DNA from: Streptomyces sp. NRRL F-5727
Lineage (GTDB): Bacteria; Actinomycetota; Actinomycetes; Streptomycetales; Streptomycetaceae
Length of the DNA stretch: 51,125 nt
Assembly (NCBI RefSeq): GCF_000719555.1
Contig: NZ_JOGX01000046.1
Span: 1-51,125 of the forward strand
Reading direction: 5' to 3'
A program made the position numbers and the translations under genes. A model generated the notes under the pieces. That model was not told the origin of the DNA and ran no database searches. It worked only from the letters and a program-made list of their open reading frames with translations. This document shows, piece by piece, positions 30,942 to 39,314 of this stretch (its first letter is position 1; every line of letters begins with the position of its first letter).

Positions 30942-32408
30942 ATGGCATCGATGGACGTCCCGGCCGATCTGCCGAAACCGCGCGCGGAGGCGCGGCCGGT
31001 CGCCCCGCCCACGATCACGTGGGTGACGCTGGCCCTGATGACCACCGCGTCGGTGGCGAGCCTGCGCGCCGCGCCGACGATGGCCGTCTACGGCCTGGCC
31101 TGCGTCTTCCTCTACCTGGTGCCGGCCATCGTGTTCCTGCTGCCGACGGCCCTGGTCTCCGCCGAGCTGGCCTCCGGCTGGTCGGGCGGTGTCTACCGCT
31201 GGGTGGCCGAGGGGCTGTCGAAGCCGCTCGGCTTCCTCGCGGTGTGGTGCCAGTTCGCGATGACGATCTTCTACTATCCGAGCCTGCTGGCCTTCGTGGC
31301 CTCGACGATCGCCTTCGTGATCGATCCCTCGCTCGCCTCGAACGGCGTCTACACGGCGATCGTCATCATGGTCCTGTACTGGACCGGCGTCTGGGTCTCC
31401 TCGCGCGGCACCAAGGCCCTCGCCGGACTCTCCTCCTGGGGCCTGATCATCGGCACGCTGGTGCCCGGCACCATCCTCGTCGTGCTCGGCATGGTCTTCC
31501 TCGGGCAGGGCAACCCGTCGGCGGCGCCGATGGACGCCGACCACCTGCTGCCGCAGTGGACCGGCCTCGCGAGCCTCGTCCTGATCGTGAACAACTTCCT
31601 GTCGTACTCGGGGATGGAGATGAACGCGGTGCACGTCTCCTCGCTGAAGAACCCGGCGAAGGAGTACCCCAAGTCGATGTTCCTGGCCATGGGCCTGGTG
31701 CTGCTGATCTTCATCCTGCCGGCGCTGGCGATCAGCTGGGTCGTCCCGGCGGACCAGCTCAGCCTCACGGCCGGCGTCATGCAGGCGTTCGACGCGTTCT
31801 TCTCGTACTTCCACGTGGGGTGGATGACCCCGATCGCGGCCGTCATGCTGATCTCCGCCTCCCTCGGCGGCATGCTGACCTGGCTGGCCGGCCCGTCCAA
31901 GGGCCTCCTGGAGATCTCCCGCAGCGAGGGCTACCTGCCGCCGTTCCTGCAGAAGCTCAACAAGTACGGCATCCAGCAGAACATCCTCGTCACCCAGGGC
32001 ATCGTCACCTCGGTCATCGCCCTCGGCTACGCGCTGATCCCGAACGTCTCCAGCGTGTACTGGATCTTCTCGACCATCACCACGCAGGTCTACCTCATCG
32101 TGTACCTGCTGATGTTCGTCGCCGCGATGCGCCTGCGGAAGCTCCAGCCGGACCACCCGCGCGGCTACCGGGCGCCCGCCCTCGGCCTCATCTGCTCGGT
32201 CGGACTGCTCGCCTCGCTCGCCGCCCTGTTCATCGGCTTCGTCCCGCCCTCGCAGTTCGGCAGCGGCAGCGTCCTGTCGTACGTCGTCATCGTCGGCGGC
32301 GGCCTGGTGATCCTCGGACTGCTCATCCCCTGGGCGTTCCTGAAACTGCGCAAGCCCAGCTGGCGCACGGCCGAGGCCGCCGCCACGGACGAGGGAGACG
32401 CCGCATGA
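30942..32408 (+). CDS. APC-superfamily amino acid permease (GadC-like antiporter)
   Basis: A 488-residue permease with twelve membrane segments: TM1 ITWVTLALMTTASVASLR (variant of the usual GxxxG entry), TM3 PLGFLAVWCQFAMTIFYYP, TM6 VLIVNNFLSYSGMEMNAVHV and TM8 LISASLGGMLTWLAGPSKGLL. The latter motifs resemble glutamate/GABA antiporters. ATG 30942 follows GGAGGAGGG. It is followed, with ATGA overlap, by a small single-TM protein that may be an accessory subunit. Confidence 0.88.
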   Translation: MASMDVPADLPKPRAEARPVAPPTITWVTLALMTTASVASLRAAPTMAVYGLACVFLYLVPAIVFLLPTALVSAELASGWSGGVYRWVAEGLSKPLGFLAVWCQFAMTIFYYPSLLAFVASTIAFVIDPSLASNGVYTAIVIMVLYWTGVWVSSRGTKALAGLSSWGLIIGTLVPGTILVVLGMVFLGQGNPSAAPMDADHLLPQWTGLASLVLIVNNFLSYSGMEMNAVHVSSLKNPAKEYPKSMFLAMGLVLLIFILPALAISWVVPADQLSLTAGVMQAFDAFFSYFHVGWMTPIAAVMLISASLGGMLTWLAGPSKGLLEISRSEGYLPPFLQKLNKYGIQQNILVTQGIVTSVIALGYALIPNVSSVYWIFSTITTQVYLIVYLLMFVAAMRLRKLQPDHPRGYRAPALGLICSVGLLASLAALFIGFVPPSQFGSGSVLSYVVIVGGGLVILGLLIPWAFLKLRKPSWRTAEAAATDEGDAA

Positions 32409-32845
32409 GCCCGACCCGCTTCGCCTCGGAGCACAAGGTGATCTACTGGGGCGCGATCGTGATCCTGGTCGGCCTGCTGATCGCCGGTCTCGTCCGGTAC
32501 AGCAGCTTCAAGCGGACCGAGGAGACCAGCCAGAAGGCCCAGCAGCTCAGCGAGGAGCTGGTGAAGGCGGGCTACCCCGCCCCCGACCAGGAGACCGTCG
32601 AGCGGCTGCTCGGCACCGACGGCGGCCCGGTCTGCGAGAACCCCGGCGAAGCCCTCAAGAAGGCGCTGTACCGGCTCCAGCAGCTCACCACCGGAGCCCC
32701 CGGCCCGGGCAACCGTCCGGTCATCGCCGACTCCAAGGCCGTCGACGTCGAGCGGATCGTCCTCCAGGTCTACTGCCCCGACGAGGTGGACGAGTTCGAC
32801 GAGGCCGTCGACGACCTCAAGACCGACGACACCGTCAAGCGCTGA
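32405..32845 (+). CDS. Small single-TM hypothetical protein coupled to the permease
   Basis: A 146-residue protein. One TM near the N-terminus (VIYWGAIVILVGLLIAGLV, about 12-30) anchors a polar, probably extracytoplasmic domain with a possible coiled part (EETSQKAQQLSEELVKAGY) and two cysteines (PVCENPG, VYCPDE) that could form a disulfide. The start overlaps the permease stop (ATGA), so the two are co-translated. No family recognised. A membrane partner of the transporter is plausible. Confidence 0.75.
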   Translation: MSPTRFASEHKVIYWGAIVILVGLLIAGLVRYSSFKRTEETSQKAQQLSEELVKAGYPAPDQETVERLLGTDGGPVCENPGEALKKALYRLQQLTTGAPGPGNRPVIADSKAVDVERIVLQVYCPDEVDEFDEAVDDLKTDDTVKR

Positions 32846-32866
32846 CGGAGCGCGCGGCCCCGGCGC

Positions 32867-33691
32867 TCAGGGGGTGTCGGGGGCCGTGCGGACCGGGAAG
32901 CTGAAGGTGCGGCCCTGCTCCTTCAGCCACGGCAGCACCTCCCGCAGCGCCGTCACGCTCTGCGAGCGGTCGCCGCCGCCGTCGTGGAAGAGGATGGTCG
33001 GACCGTTGGACAGCTCGTTCTTGACGGTCGCCACGATGGCGGCGGCGCCGGGCCGTTCGAAGTCCTTGGTGTCCACGTTCCACCCCAGCGGCCGCATCCC
33101 GGCGGCCGCGGCTATCTTCCGGCTGTCCGGGGTGAACGCCCCGCCCGGGGCGCGGTAGTACTGCACCTCCACCCCGCCGGCGGCCTCCTCGATCAGCTTC
33201 CGCGCGTCGAGGATCTGCTGCTTCTGGTACGCGACGGGCTTGCGGTCCATCGTCGTGTCGTGGGTCATGGTGTGGTCGCAGAGCCGGTGTCCCTCGGCCA
33301 CCACGCGCTTGACCAGGTCGGGGTGCTGCTTCGCCTGCGGGCCGATCATGCAGAACACGGCCTTGACGTCGTTCTCCTTCAGGATGTCGAGCATCTTCGG
33401 CGTCCACCGCGGGTCGGGACCGTCGTCGATGGTGATGTTGACGGCCCGTCCGCCCGCCTCGGCCGCGTGGGCGATCCCCTCCGGCACCCGGACCGCGGGC
33501 TTCGCCGGCCGGGCGGGCTCCGCGTTCCGCTGGGCCGGCACCCCCGGCCGGGCCGCGGCCCCTCCGCCCGGGGCGGCGGCGCTCTCGCCGTCCCCGCCCA
33601 CCAGCGCCGTCGCGCCCCACGCGGCCAGGCTGATGCCGACCGCCGATGCCAACACGGCCACGTGCGCGGTGTACTTGCCCATCCGGCGCAT
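32867..33691 (-). CDS. Membrane-anchored polysaccharide deacetylase (NodB/CE4)
   Basis: A 274-residue CE4 deacetylase. An N-terminal TM or uncleaved signal (about 8-31) and a Pro/Ala linker lead to the NodB domain: motif 1 NITIDDGPDP (D89 catalytic base, D90 metal), motif 2 HTMTH (H140, H144 metal ligands), motif 3 YYRAPGGAF (R180), and late motifs LGWNVDTKDF and TILFHDGGG. TFDDGPD is here TIDDGPD. It would remove N-acetyl groups from cell-wall or extracellular glycans outside the membrane. ATG 33691 has GGAGGG just upstream; 33682 is an alternative. Confidence 0.88.
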   Translation of the reverse strand: MRRMGKYTAHVAVLASAVGISLAAWGATALVGGDGESAAAPGGGAAARPGVPAQRNAEPARPAKPAVRVPEGIAHAAEAGGRAVNITIDDGPDPRWTPKMLDILKENDVKAVFCMIGPQAKQHPDLVKRVVAEGHRLCDHTMTHDTTMDRKPVAYQKQQILDARKLIEEAAGGVEVQYYRAPGGAFTPDSRKIAAAAGMRPLGWNVDTKDFERPGAAAIVATVKNELSNGPTILFHDGGGDRSQSVTALREVLPWLKEQGRTFSFPVRTAPDTP

Positions 33692-33912
33692 GCGCCCTCC
33701 GATCCTCGCGTTCCCGATGCGGCCCCGCGTCCTCCGACGCGCTCCCGGGGGAGAGGACGAAACATGCCCCGAACAGGTTTCACTCATTCGGCGGATGTGA
33801 CAGAGGTACCGTTCGGTTGCGATTCCGCTGCCGTTCGGATGGTGCGCCGGACGGGCTTCCGGTGCAGACTGTGCATCACACCTGGTCGAGATCCCCCCTG
33901 GAGGCCGGAAGA

Positions 33913-35715
33913 GTGAGCGGCGGCAGCGGCGGACGACGCCTGACCGGCAGGGTCTCGCCCGTGCGCACCTCGACCGTGTTCCGGTCCGCGGAGCTCCGCG
34001 CCCGGCGCCGGCGCGCGGACGGCGCGATTCCGCTCGACGCCCCCGGCGCCGAGGAACGGCTCGCCTGGCTCAACGCCGCGACCACCCGCATCGGCACCAC
34101 CCTGGACCTGGAGAGCACCGCCCGGGAGCTGGCCGAGTTCACCGTCCCGGGCTTCGCCGACGGCGCCGCCGTCGACATCCTGGAGAGCGTCCTGCACGGC
34201 GAGGAGGGCTCCCGCTGGACCGGCACGGGAGTCCCCCCGATGCGGGCGGTGGCGCTCTCCGCCGTCGACACCATGAGCACCCTGGAGGCCGTCCCGGTCG
34301 GCGAGACCTATGTGCGCGACCAGAAGCGGCACGAGACCCTGCTCCACCGGTACTGCCTGCGGCGCGGCGAGCCCGTCATGGTCGCCCGGATGCGCGAGGA
34401 GGACTTCGCCCGCGTCGCCCCCACCGCGAGCGGCGCGGCGAAGATGCGCGCGCTGGGCGTGCACAGCTATCTCGCGGTGCCGCTGATCGCCCGCGGGCTG
34501 CTGCTCGGCAGCGCCGACTTCGTCCGCGGCGCGGGCAGCCCGCCCTTCTCCCCCACCGACCTGGTCCTCGCCGAGCAGCTGGCCTCGCGCGCCGCCGTCT
34601 TCATCGACAACGCCCGGCTGTACGGCCGGGAGCGCGAGCACGTCGTGTCGCTCCAGCGCACGCTGCTGCCCCGGGCCACCCCGGTCACCCCGGGCCTGCG
34701 GGTGCGCGGCGAGTACGCGCCCTCGGCGGCCCGTCACACGGTCGGCGGAGACTGGTACGACGTGATGTCGCTGCCCGGCGGCCGTACGGCGCTGATGGCG
34801 GGCGACGTGATGGGCCAGGGGCTGCCCGCCGCCGCCACCATGGGGCGGCTCCGGGCCGTCGCCCGCACCCTGATGACCCTGGACATGGCGCCCGAGCGGG
34901 TCCTGGCCCGGCTCGACCTCGCCACCCGCGACCTGGAGGACGACCAGGTCGCCACCTTCCTCTGCGCGGTCTACGACCCTGCGGACTCCTCCGTCACGCT
35001 GGCCGGTGCGGGCCATCTGCCGCCGCTGCTGCTCGACGGGCGCGGCGGGGCCGGGTTCGTCGGGCTGCCGGCCGGGGCGCCGCTGGGCGCCGGGGTGATC
35101 CCGTACGACCCGGTCACGGTCACCGTGCCGGACGGCGGCGCGCTCGTGCTGTTCACCGACGGGCTGGTGAAGGCGCGCGGCGCCGACCTGGAGGAGCAGC
35201 TGGACCGGCTGCGGACGGCGGCGCTCGCGCTGCCGCCGGCCGCGCTGGAGGACGGCGGGCTGATCGCGGCGGCGCCGGCGGGGCCCGGCCGGTTCGACGA
35301 GGCGGTGCTGCTGACCGCGCGGGCGGTACCGCTCGGCACGGAGACCGGGCTGCGGGTGTGGCCGCTCTCCGGCGACGGCAGGGCCGCCTCCGAGGCCCGC
35401 CGCCTCGTCACCCGCCAGCTCGCGGAATGGGGCCTGGACGACCTCGCCGACGTGTGCGAGCTGGTCGTCTCGGAGCTGGTCGGCAACGCCCTGCGGTACG
35501 GGAACGGGCCGGGCGAGCTGCGGCTGCTGCGCGGCGAGCGGCTGGTCGTCGAGGTGTCGGACACCGGCCCCGACCTGCCGCAGATCCAGCACGCCGACCT
35601 CAGCGACGAGGGCGGCCGCGGTCTCCAGCTGGTCAACATGCTGTGCCGCCGCTGGGGCTCCTGCCGCACCCCCGGCGGCAAGGTCGTCTGGGCCGAGCAG
35701 AACCTTCCCTCCTGA
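33913..35715 (+). CDS. GAF / SpoIIE-type PP2C phosphatase / HATPase regulator
   Basis: A 600-residue cytosolic regulator. GAF domain (about 45-205), then a SpoIIE/RsbU PP2C domain (about 230-430) with VGGDWYDVMSLPGGRTALMA split by the first metal Asp and AGDVMGQGLPAAATMGRLRA. A C-terminal HATPase_c of the RsbW anti-sigma type (about 465-600) has VSELVGNALRYG, VEVSDTGPDLP and GGRGLQLVNMLC. It would dephosphorylate anti-sigma antagonists and carry its own kinase/anti-sigma-like module. GTG 33913 follows GGAGG. The small STAS-like protein at 41639 is a possible but unlinked partner. Confidence 0.88.
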   Translation: MSGGSGGRRLTGRVSPVRTSTVFRSAELRARRRRADGAIPLDAPGAEERLAWLNAATTRIGTTLDLESTARELAEFTVPGFADGAAVDILESVLHGEEGSRWTGTGVPPMRAVALSAVDTMSTLEAVPVGETYVRDQKRHETLLHRYCLRRGEPVMVARMREEDFARVAPTASGAAKMRALGVHSYLAVPLIARGLLLGSADFVRGAGSPPFSPTDLVLAEQLASRAAVFIDNARLYGREREHVVSLQRTLLPRATPVTPGLRVRGEYAPSAARHTVGGDWYDVMSLPGGRTALMAGDVMGQGLPAAATMGRLRAVARTLMTLDMAPERVLARLDLATRDLEDDQVATFLCAVYDPADSSVTLAGAGHLPPLLLDGRGGAGFVGLPAGAPLGAGVIPYDPVTVTVPDGGALVLFTDGLVKARGADLEEQLDRLRTAALALPPAALEDGGLIAAAPAGPGRFDEAVLLTARAVPLGTETGLRVWPLSGDGRAASEARRLVTRQLAEWGLDDLADVCELVVSELVGNALRYGNGPGELRLLRGERLVVEVSDTGPDLPQIQHADLSDEGGRGLQLVNMLCRRWGSCRTPGGKVVWAEQNLPS

Positions 35716-35786
35716 GCCGTGCGCCGGGGCCGCCCGGTCCGCCCGCGGCCGGGTGGGGAGGATCTTCGTCGTGCTAAGAAGGCCGG

Positions 35787-36185
35787 ATGACGCTCACACA
35801 GGGCCGGCGGGTGCGCCTCGCGGTCGATCTGAGGGTGGCCGGGACGGTCACGGTGGCCGGCGACCCGGCCGAGGAGCCGGCGGCGGTGGCCGGGGCGCTG
35901 CTGGTCGGGGCGGGGACGGAGGGGGTCGTCGAGCGGGTCGACGAGCCGGAGGAGTCCCGGCCGGACCCCGAGGCGGCGGAGTACGAGCGCCTGGTCTCGC
36001 TGCTCGACGCGTTCGGCGCCCAGATGCCGCCGGCGAGCCGGGAGCGGGCGGAGGAGCAGGCGCGGGCGCTGGAGCCGGCGTGGGAGGCGTACCGGAACCG
36101 GCGGCCGGTCGTCACGGCGCGGGTCCGGCTGGACGGCGGGCTGGTCCTGGAGCGGGTCCACGCCTCCGTGCTGACCGTCGTCTGA
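35787..36185 (+). CDS. Conserved small hypothetical protein
   Basis: A 132-residue acidic protein. Beta-rich ends (RRVRLAVDLRVAGTVTVAG and VVTARVRLDGGLVLERVHA) flank a helical middle (EYERLVSLLDAFGAQMPPASRERAEEQ). It shows typical coding bias and no membrane segment, Cys cluster or recognised domain. It stands between the PP2C regulator and the NO synthase gene. Confidence 0.6.
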   Translation: MTLTQGRRVRLAVDLRVAGTVTVAGDPAEEPAAVAGALLVGAGTEGVVERVDEPEESRPDPEAAEYERLVSLLDAFGAQMPPASRERAEEQARALEPAWEAYRNRRPVVTARVRLDGGLVLERVHASVLTVV

Positions 36186-36220
36186 GGCGCGTCCCGGCCG
36201 GCGGAGCCGGGCACCATAGC

Positions 36221-36235
36221 AGGACGGACCGTCCT
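36221..36235. promoter_or_regulatory. 15-bp odd palindrome AGGACGG-A-CCGTCCT upstream of the NO synthase gene
   Basis: Perfect 7-bp arms around one A, 74 bp before the NO synthase start. GTTCGAAC (about 36247-36254) and CCGTACGG (about 36275-36282) lie closer to the gene. A candidate operator region with regulator unknown; it does not resemble the NsrR site. Confidence 0.3.
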
Positions 36236-36309
36236 TCCTGACGAAGTTCGAACACTCTCCACAGTCGGACGAATCCGTACGGTAGTCATGGGGCCAGGGA
36301 GGAAACACC

Positions 36310-37509
36310 TTGGTCTTCAGTCTGATCCGTCGCCGCGCGGCCGCCCCCGCCGGCGCCGCATGCCCCTACTCGGCCGCCGCCGCGGCCCCCGCCGTCGTCC
36401 CGCCGCCGGCCGTTCCGCGCGAGCCGGAGCGGGTGGACCGGCGGCAGGCGGAGGAGTTCGTCCGGCAGTTCCACGACGAGTCCCCGGGCGCGGGGGACGC
36501 GGACGCCCGGGTCCGCCGGGTGCGGGCCGAGATCGCCCGTACCGGCACCTACGAGCACACGCCCGAGGAGCTGGCCTACGGCGCCCGGGTCGCCTGGCGC
36601 AACGCGGCCCGGTGCATCGGACGGCTCTACTGGAGCAGTCTCGTCGTGCGGGACCTGCGCGGGGTGTCGTCCGCCGACGGCATCGCGGCCGCCTGCGCCG
36701 AGCACCTGCGGGCGGCGGAGAACGGCGGGCGGATCCGCCCGGTCCTCACCGTCTTCGCCCCGGACCGGCCCGGCCGCCCCGCGCCCCGGATCGTCAACGA
36801 CCAGCTGGTCCGGTACGCGGGCCACCGCACTCCGTCCGGCCGCTGGATCGGCGATCCGCGCGCGGCGGCGACCACGGCGCTCGCCCGCGAACTGGGCTGG
36901 AAGCGGGAGGAGGAGCCCTTCCAGGTGCTGCCGCTGATGGTGCGGGAGCGGCCCGACGCCCGCCCGGAGTGGTACGAGCTGCCGGACGGCGCCGTGCGGG
37001 AGGTGCCGCTGCGCCACCCCGAGCACGCCTGGTTCGCGGGGCTCGGGCTGCGCTGGTACGCGGTGCCGGCGATCAGCGACATGGTCCTGGAGATCGGCGG
37101 GGTGCGGTATCCGGCGGCGCCGTTCAACGGCTGGTACATGGGCACCGAGATAGGCGCCCGGAACCTGGCCGACGCGGACCGGTACGACCTGCTGCCGCTG
37201 GTCGCGGAGAAACTGGGCCTGGACCGCTCCTCGGAGCGGACGCTGTGGCGGGACCGGGCGCTGGTGGAGCTGAACGTGGCGGTGCTGCACTCCTTCCAGG
37301 AGGCCGGGGTGACCATGGCGGACCACCACACCGAGTCCGAGCGGTTCCTGAAGCACATCGCGCGGGAGCGGCGGCACGGCCGGGCGACGCCGGCCGACTG
37401 GAGCTGGATCGTCCCGCCCCTGTCGGGCGCGGCCACGCCGGTCTTCCACCGCTACTACGACCCGGTCGACCCGTCGCTGCGCCCGGCGTTCGTCCCCCGG
37501 CAGGGGTAG
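36310..37509 (+). CDS. nos: Bacterial nitric oxide synthase, oxygenase domain only
   Basis: A 399-residue NOS oxygenase making NO and citrulline from L-arginine with an external reductase. The heme thiolate is Cys102 in AWRNAARCIGRLYW. FNGWYMGTEIGARNLAD (about 271-287) carries the substrate-binding Glu, and DHHTESERFLKHI matches the helical T region. The N-terminal extension before EEFVRQFHDE (about 45 residues, AxAAP-rich with one Cys) is unlike Bacillus NOS but like streptomycete ones. The start is TTG 36310 behind GGGAGGAA. No reductase domain or thaxtomin genes are nearby, so this is an orphan NOS, perhaps for signalling or stress defence. Confidence 0.93.
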   Translation: MVFSLIRRRAAAPAGAACPYSAAAAAPAVVPPPAVPREPERVDRRQAEEFVRQFHDESPGAGDADARVRRVRAEIARTGTYEHTPEELAYGARVAWRNAARCIGRLYWSSLVVRDLRGVSSADGIAAACAEHLRAAENGGRIRPVLTVFAPDRPGRPAPRIVNDQLVRYAGHRTPSGRWIGDPRAAATTALARELGWKREEEPFQVLPLMVRERPDARPEWYELPDGAVREVPLRHPEHAWFAGLGLRWYAVPAISDMVLEIGGVRYPAAPFNGWYMGTEIGARNLADADRYDLLPLVAEKLGLDRSSERTLWRDRALVELNVAVLHSFQEAGVTMADHHTESERFLKHIARERRHGRATPADWSWIVPPLSGAATPVFHRYYDPVDPSLRPAFVPRQG

Positions 37510-37527
37510 GCCGGGAGGGGGACGGGG

Positions 37528-38100
37528 TCAGTACCGTCCGCCGCCCGTACGGTTCCCGCGGCCGCCCCGGCGGGGGCGGCGGCCCTGGCGGGGGCCTTCG
37601 GAGTCGGTGGCGCCGCCGGCGGCCTCCGGCGAGGAGAACAGCACCGGGACGGCCGGACCGGAGGCGGCCTGGGCCGCGGTCCGCGGCTCGGGCACGCGCT
37701 CCGGTCTCCGGGTCTCGGCGGGGCTCGCCGCCCGCGCCACGATCCGGGCGTGGGTGATCAGCGGGGCGCACGCCTCGCAGATCTCGGCGAGCGTCCAGAC
37801 CTCGCCGACGGCCGGGTTGTGGATGAGGACGAGCAGGGTGCGGCCGGAGCACAGGGCCCGGGCCTGGTGGTGGCGGCAGCCGGCTCCGCCGCAGGCGCAC
37901 GAGGCGTTCGGCCGCGGGGTCGCCAGCCGGGCGTGGGCCCGCACGTGCTCGGCGGCGAAGGCGCGCAGCGCGCGCACGTCCTTGGAGCGGTCCGGCATGC
38001 GGCAGCCCGCGGTGGTGCAGCTGACCCGCGCCGAGTGGTCGTGGTGGCCGGTGAGGCGAATCGTCCAGGTCCTGCCTGGCACACGGGATCCGAGTGGCAT
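37528..38100 (-). CDS. Cysteine-rich conserved hypothetical protein
   Basis: About 190 residues from ATG 38100; TTG 38115 is also possible and neither has a good RBS. The N-terminal half has paired cysteines: VSCTTAGCR, SCACGGAGCRHHQARALC and EICEACAPL, about seven Cys plus His, consistent with one or two zinc sites. LLVLIHNPAVGEVWTLAE links them. The C-terminus is Arg/Gly-rich (RQGRRPRRGGRGNRTGGG), RNA-binding-like. No named family recognised. It converges on the NO synthase gene with 18 bp between. Confidence 0.65.
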   Translation of the reverse strand: MPLGSRVPGRTWTIRLTGHHDHSARVSCTTAGCRMPDRSKDVRALRAFAAEHVRAHARLATPRPNASCACGGAGCRHHQARALCSGRTLLVLIHNPAVGEVWTLAEICEACAPLITHARIVARAASPAETRRPERVPEPRTAAQAASGPAVPVLFSSPEAAGGATDSEGPRQGRRPRRGGRGNRTGGGRY

Positions 38101-38189
38101 GCTCAACGCACACAAGTCCGTTCGGGAGAGGAGGCGTTCGGTCTCTGTTTACCCCGAAGACCGGGGCTCGACGCGTCCTCCCCGGCGTG

Positions 38190-38672
38190 TCAGACGGTGT
38201 CGTCACCCTTCCCGTCCCGTGGCCGCAGGGCCGCGGCGCCGAGGACCGCCGCCCAGATGGCGAGCGGGGTCACCGGCCAGTAGAACCTCAGCTCGCCGTC
38301 GCTGACGCAGCTGACCCCCCAGATCACGGTCATGACCAGGAGGCCGCCCAGCCAGTGGCGCCACTCCGCGTACCACTCGGCGCGCTCCTCGCGCTCGCGC
38401 TCCTCGCGGCCGGGCACGGGTGCGGGCAGGTCGGCGGTGAGGACCTCGAGTTCGCCGGCGGTACGGGCGCGCAGGGCGGCCTCGACGCGGGCGGCGTGCT
38501 CGTGCGGCTGGAGCCGTCCCTCGGCGAGGGCGGCGGCGAGGATGTCGACGGCGGCGTCGCGCTCCCGGTCGGAGACGCGCCGTTCGGAGGGGCGCGACTC
38601 CGGACCGCGTTTCTCCGGGGCGGCGTCCCGCTTCCGCAGCGGGTCGGCGGGGCGGTCGGGCTGGTGGTCCAT
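38190..38672 (-). CDS. DUF1707 (SHOCT-like) membrane protein
   Basis: A 160-residue protein. The DUF1707 domain spans about 32-85: RVSDRERDAAVDILAAALAEGRL and HEHAARVEAALRARTAGELEVL split by one turn, ending LTADLPAP. Two C-terminal membrane segments follow (about 105-122 and 130-148). ATG 38672 has GGGGGAG upstream, better than the in-frame ATG at 38684. Role unknown. It is divergent from the TetR gene with the shared operator between, so it is a likely TetR target. Confidence 0.85.
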   Translation of the reverse strand: MDHQPDRPADPLRKRDAAPEKRGPESRPSERRVSDRERDAAVDILAAALAEGRLQPHEHAARVEAALRARTAGELEVLTADLPAPVPGREEREREERAEWYAEWRHWLGGLLVMTVIWGVSCVSDGELRFYWPVTPLAIWAAVLGAAALRPRDGKGDDTV

Positions 38673-38687
38673 GTGCTCCCCCATTCG

Positions 38688-38709
38688 TTAGAATACGACC
38701 GTATCCTAA
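38688..38709. promoter_or_regulatory. TetR-type operator between divergent genes
   Basis: TTAGAATACG (38688-38697), AC, CGTATCCTAA (38700-38709): a 22-bp inverted repeat with 9 of 10 arm positions matching. It sits exactly between the DUF1707 gene and the TetR gene, 15-17 bp from both start codons, and is conspicuously AT-rich for this genome. Confidence 0.75.
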
Positions 38710-38725
38710 AGTGCGGAGCGTGACG

Positions 38726-39295
38726 ATGCCCAGGACCGTCGACCGGTCGGAACAGCGCCGCCAGATCGGCGCGGCCCTGCTGCGCCTGGCCGGCGAGGAA
38801 GGGCTCGACCAGGTGAGCGTGCGGACGGTGGCGGCGGCGAGCGGCCGCTCCCCCGGCGCGGTCCAGAAGTACTTCCGCAGCAAGGAGGAGCTGCTCCTGT
38901 TCGCCTCCGAGCTGGCCGGGGAGCGGATCGAGCGGCGGATGGGCACGGTCGACCCGGCGCTGCCGCTGCGGTCGGCGCTGCGCGAACTGATCCTGGCCAC
39001 CCTGCCACTGGACCAGGAGCGCCGCGCCGAGGCGGCCGCGCAGCTGGCCTTCGCGGTCCACGCCGCGCACCACCCCCGGCTGGCCGAGGTCCGGCAGCGC
39101 GTCGACCAGGCGCTCCGCGACGCCCTCACCCACCGGCTCGCCGACGCCGGCAGCCCGCTGCCCGGGCCGGCCGCCGACGCCCTCATCGCCGTCTCCGACG
39201 GCCTGGCGCTGCGCCTGCTGTACTCGCCCGACGAGGCCCCACCCCTGCTCGCCGCGCTCGACCGGGCCCTCGAAGCCCTGGCGCCGGCCGGCTGA
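38726..39295 (+). CDS. TetR/AcrR-family repressor
   Basis: A 189-residue protein. The N-terminal HTH (about 8-54) comprises EQRRQIGAALLRLAGEEGL, VSVRTVAAASGRSPGAVQKYF and the helix-4 RSKEELLLFA. A helical ligand domain follows with ALRELILATLPLDQERRAEA and AAQLAFAVHAAHHPRLAEV, similar to TetR_C_6/BetI-like regulators. ATG 38726 has a GGAG 8 bp upstream. It most likely represses itself and the divergent DUF1707 gene through the operator at 38688. Confidence 0.9.
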   Translation: MPRTVDRSEQRRQIGAALLRLAGEEGLDQVSVRTVAAASGRSPGAVQKYFRSKEELLLFASELAGERIERRMGTVDPALPLRSALRELILATLPLDQERRAEAAAQLAFAVHAAHHPRLAEVRQRVDQALRDALTHRLADAGSPLPGPAADALIAVSDGLALRLLYSPDEAPPLLAALDRALEALAPAG

Positions 39296-39314
39296 CCCTC
39301 CGGGCGCCCACCGC

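Noticed and set aside
32840..35592. Minus-strand open frames opposite the PP2C regulator
   Set aside because: No domains, and they conflict with an unambiguous GAF-PP2C-HATPase protein.
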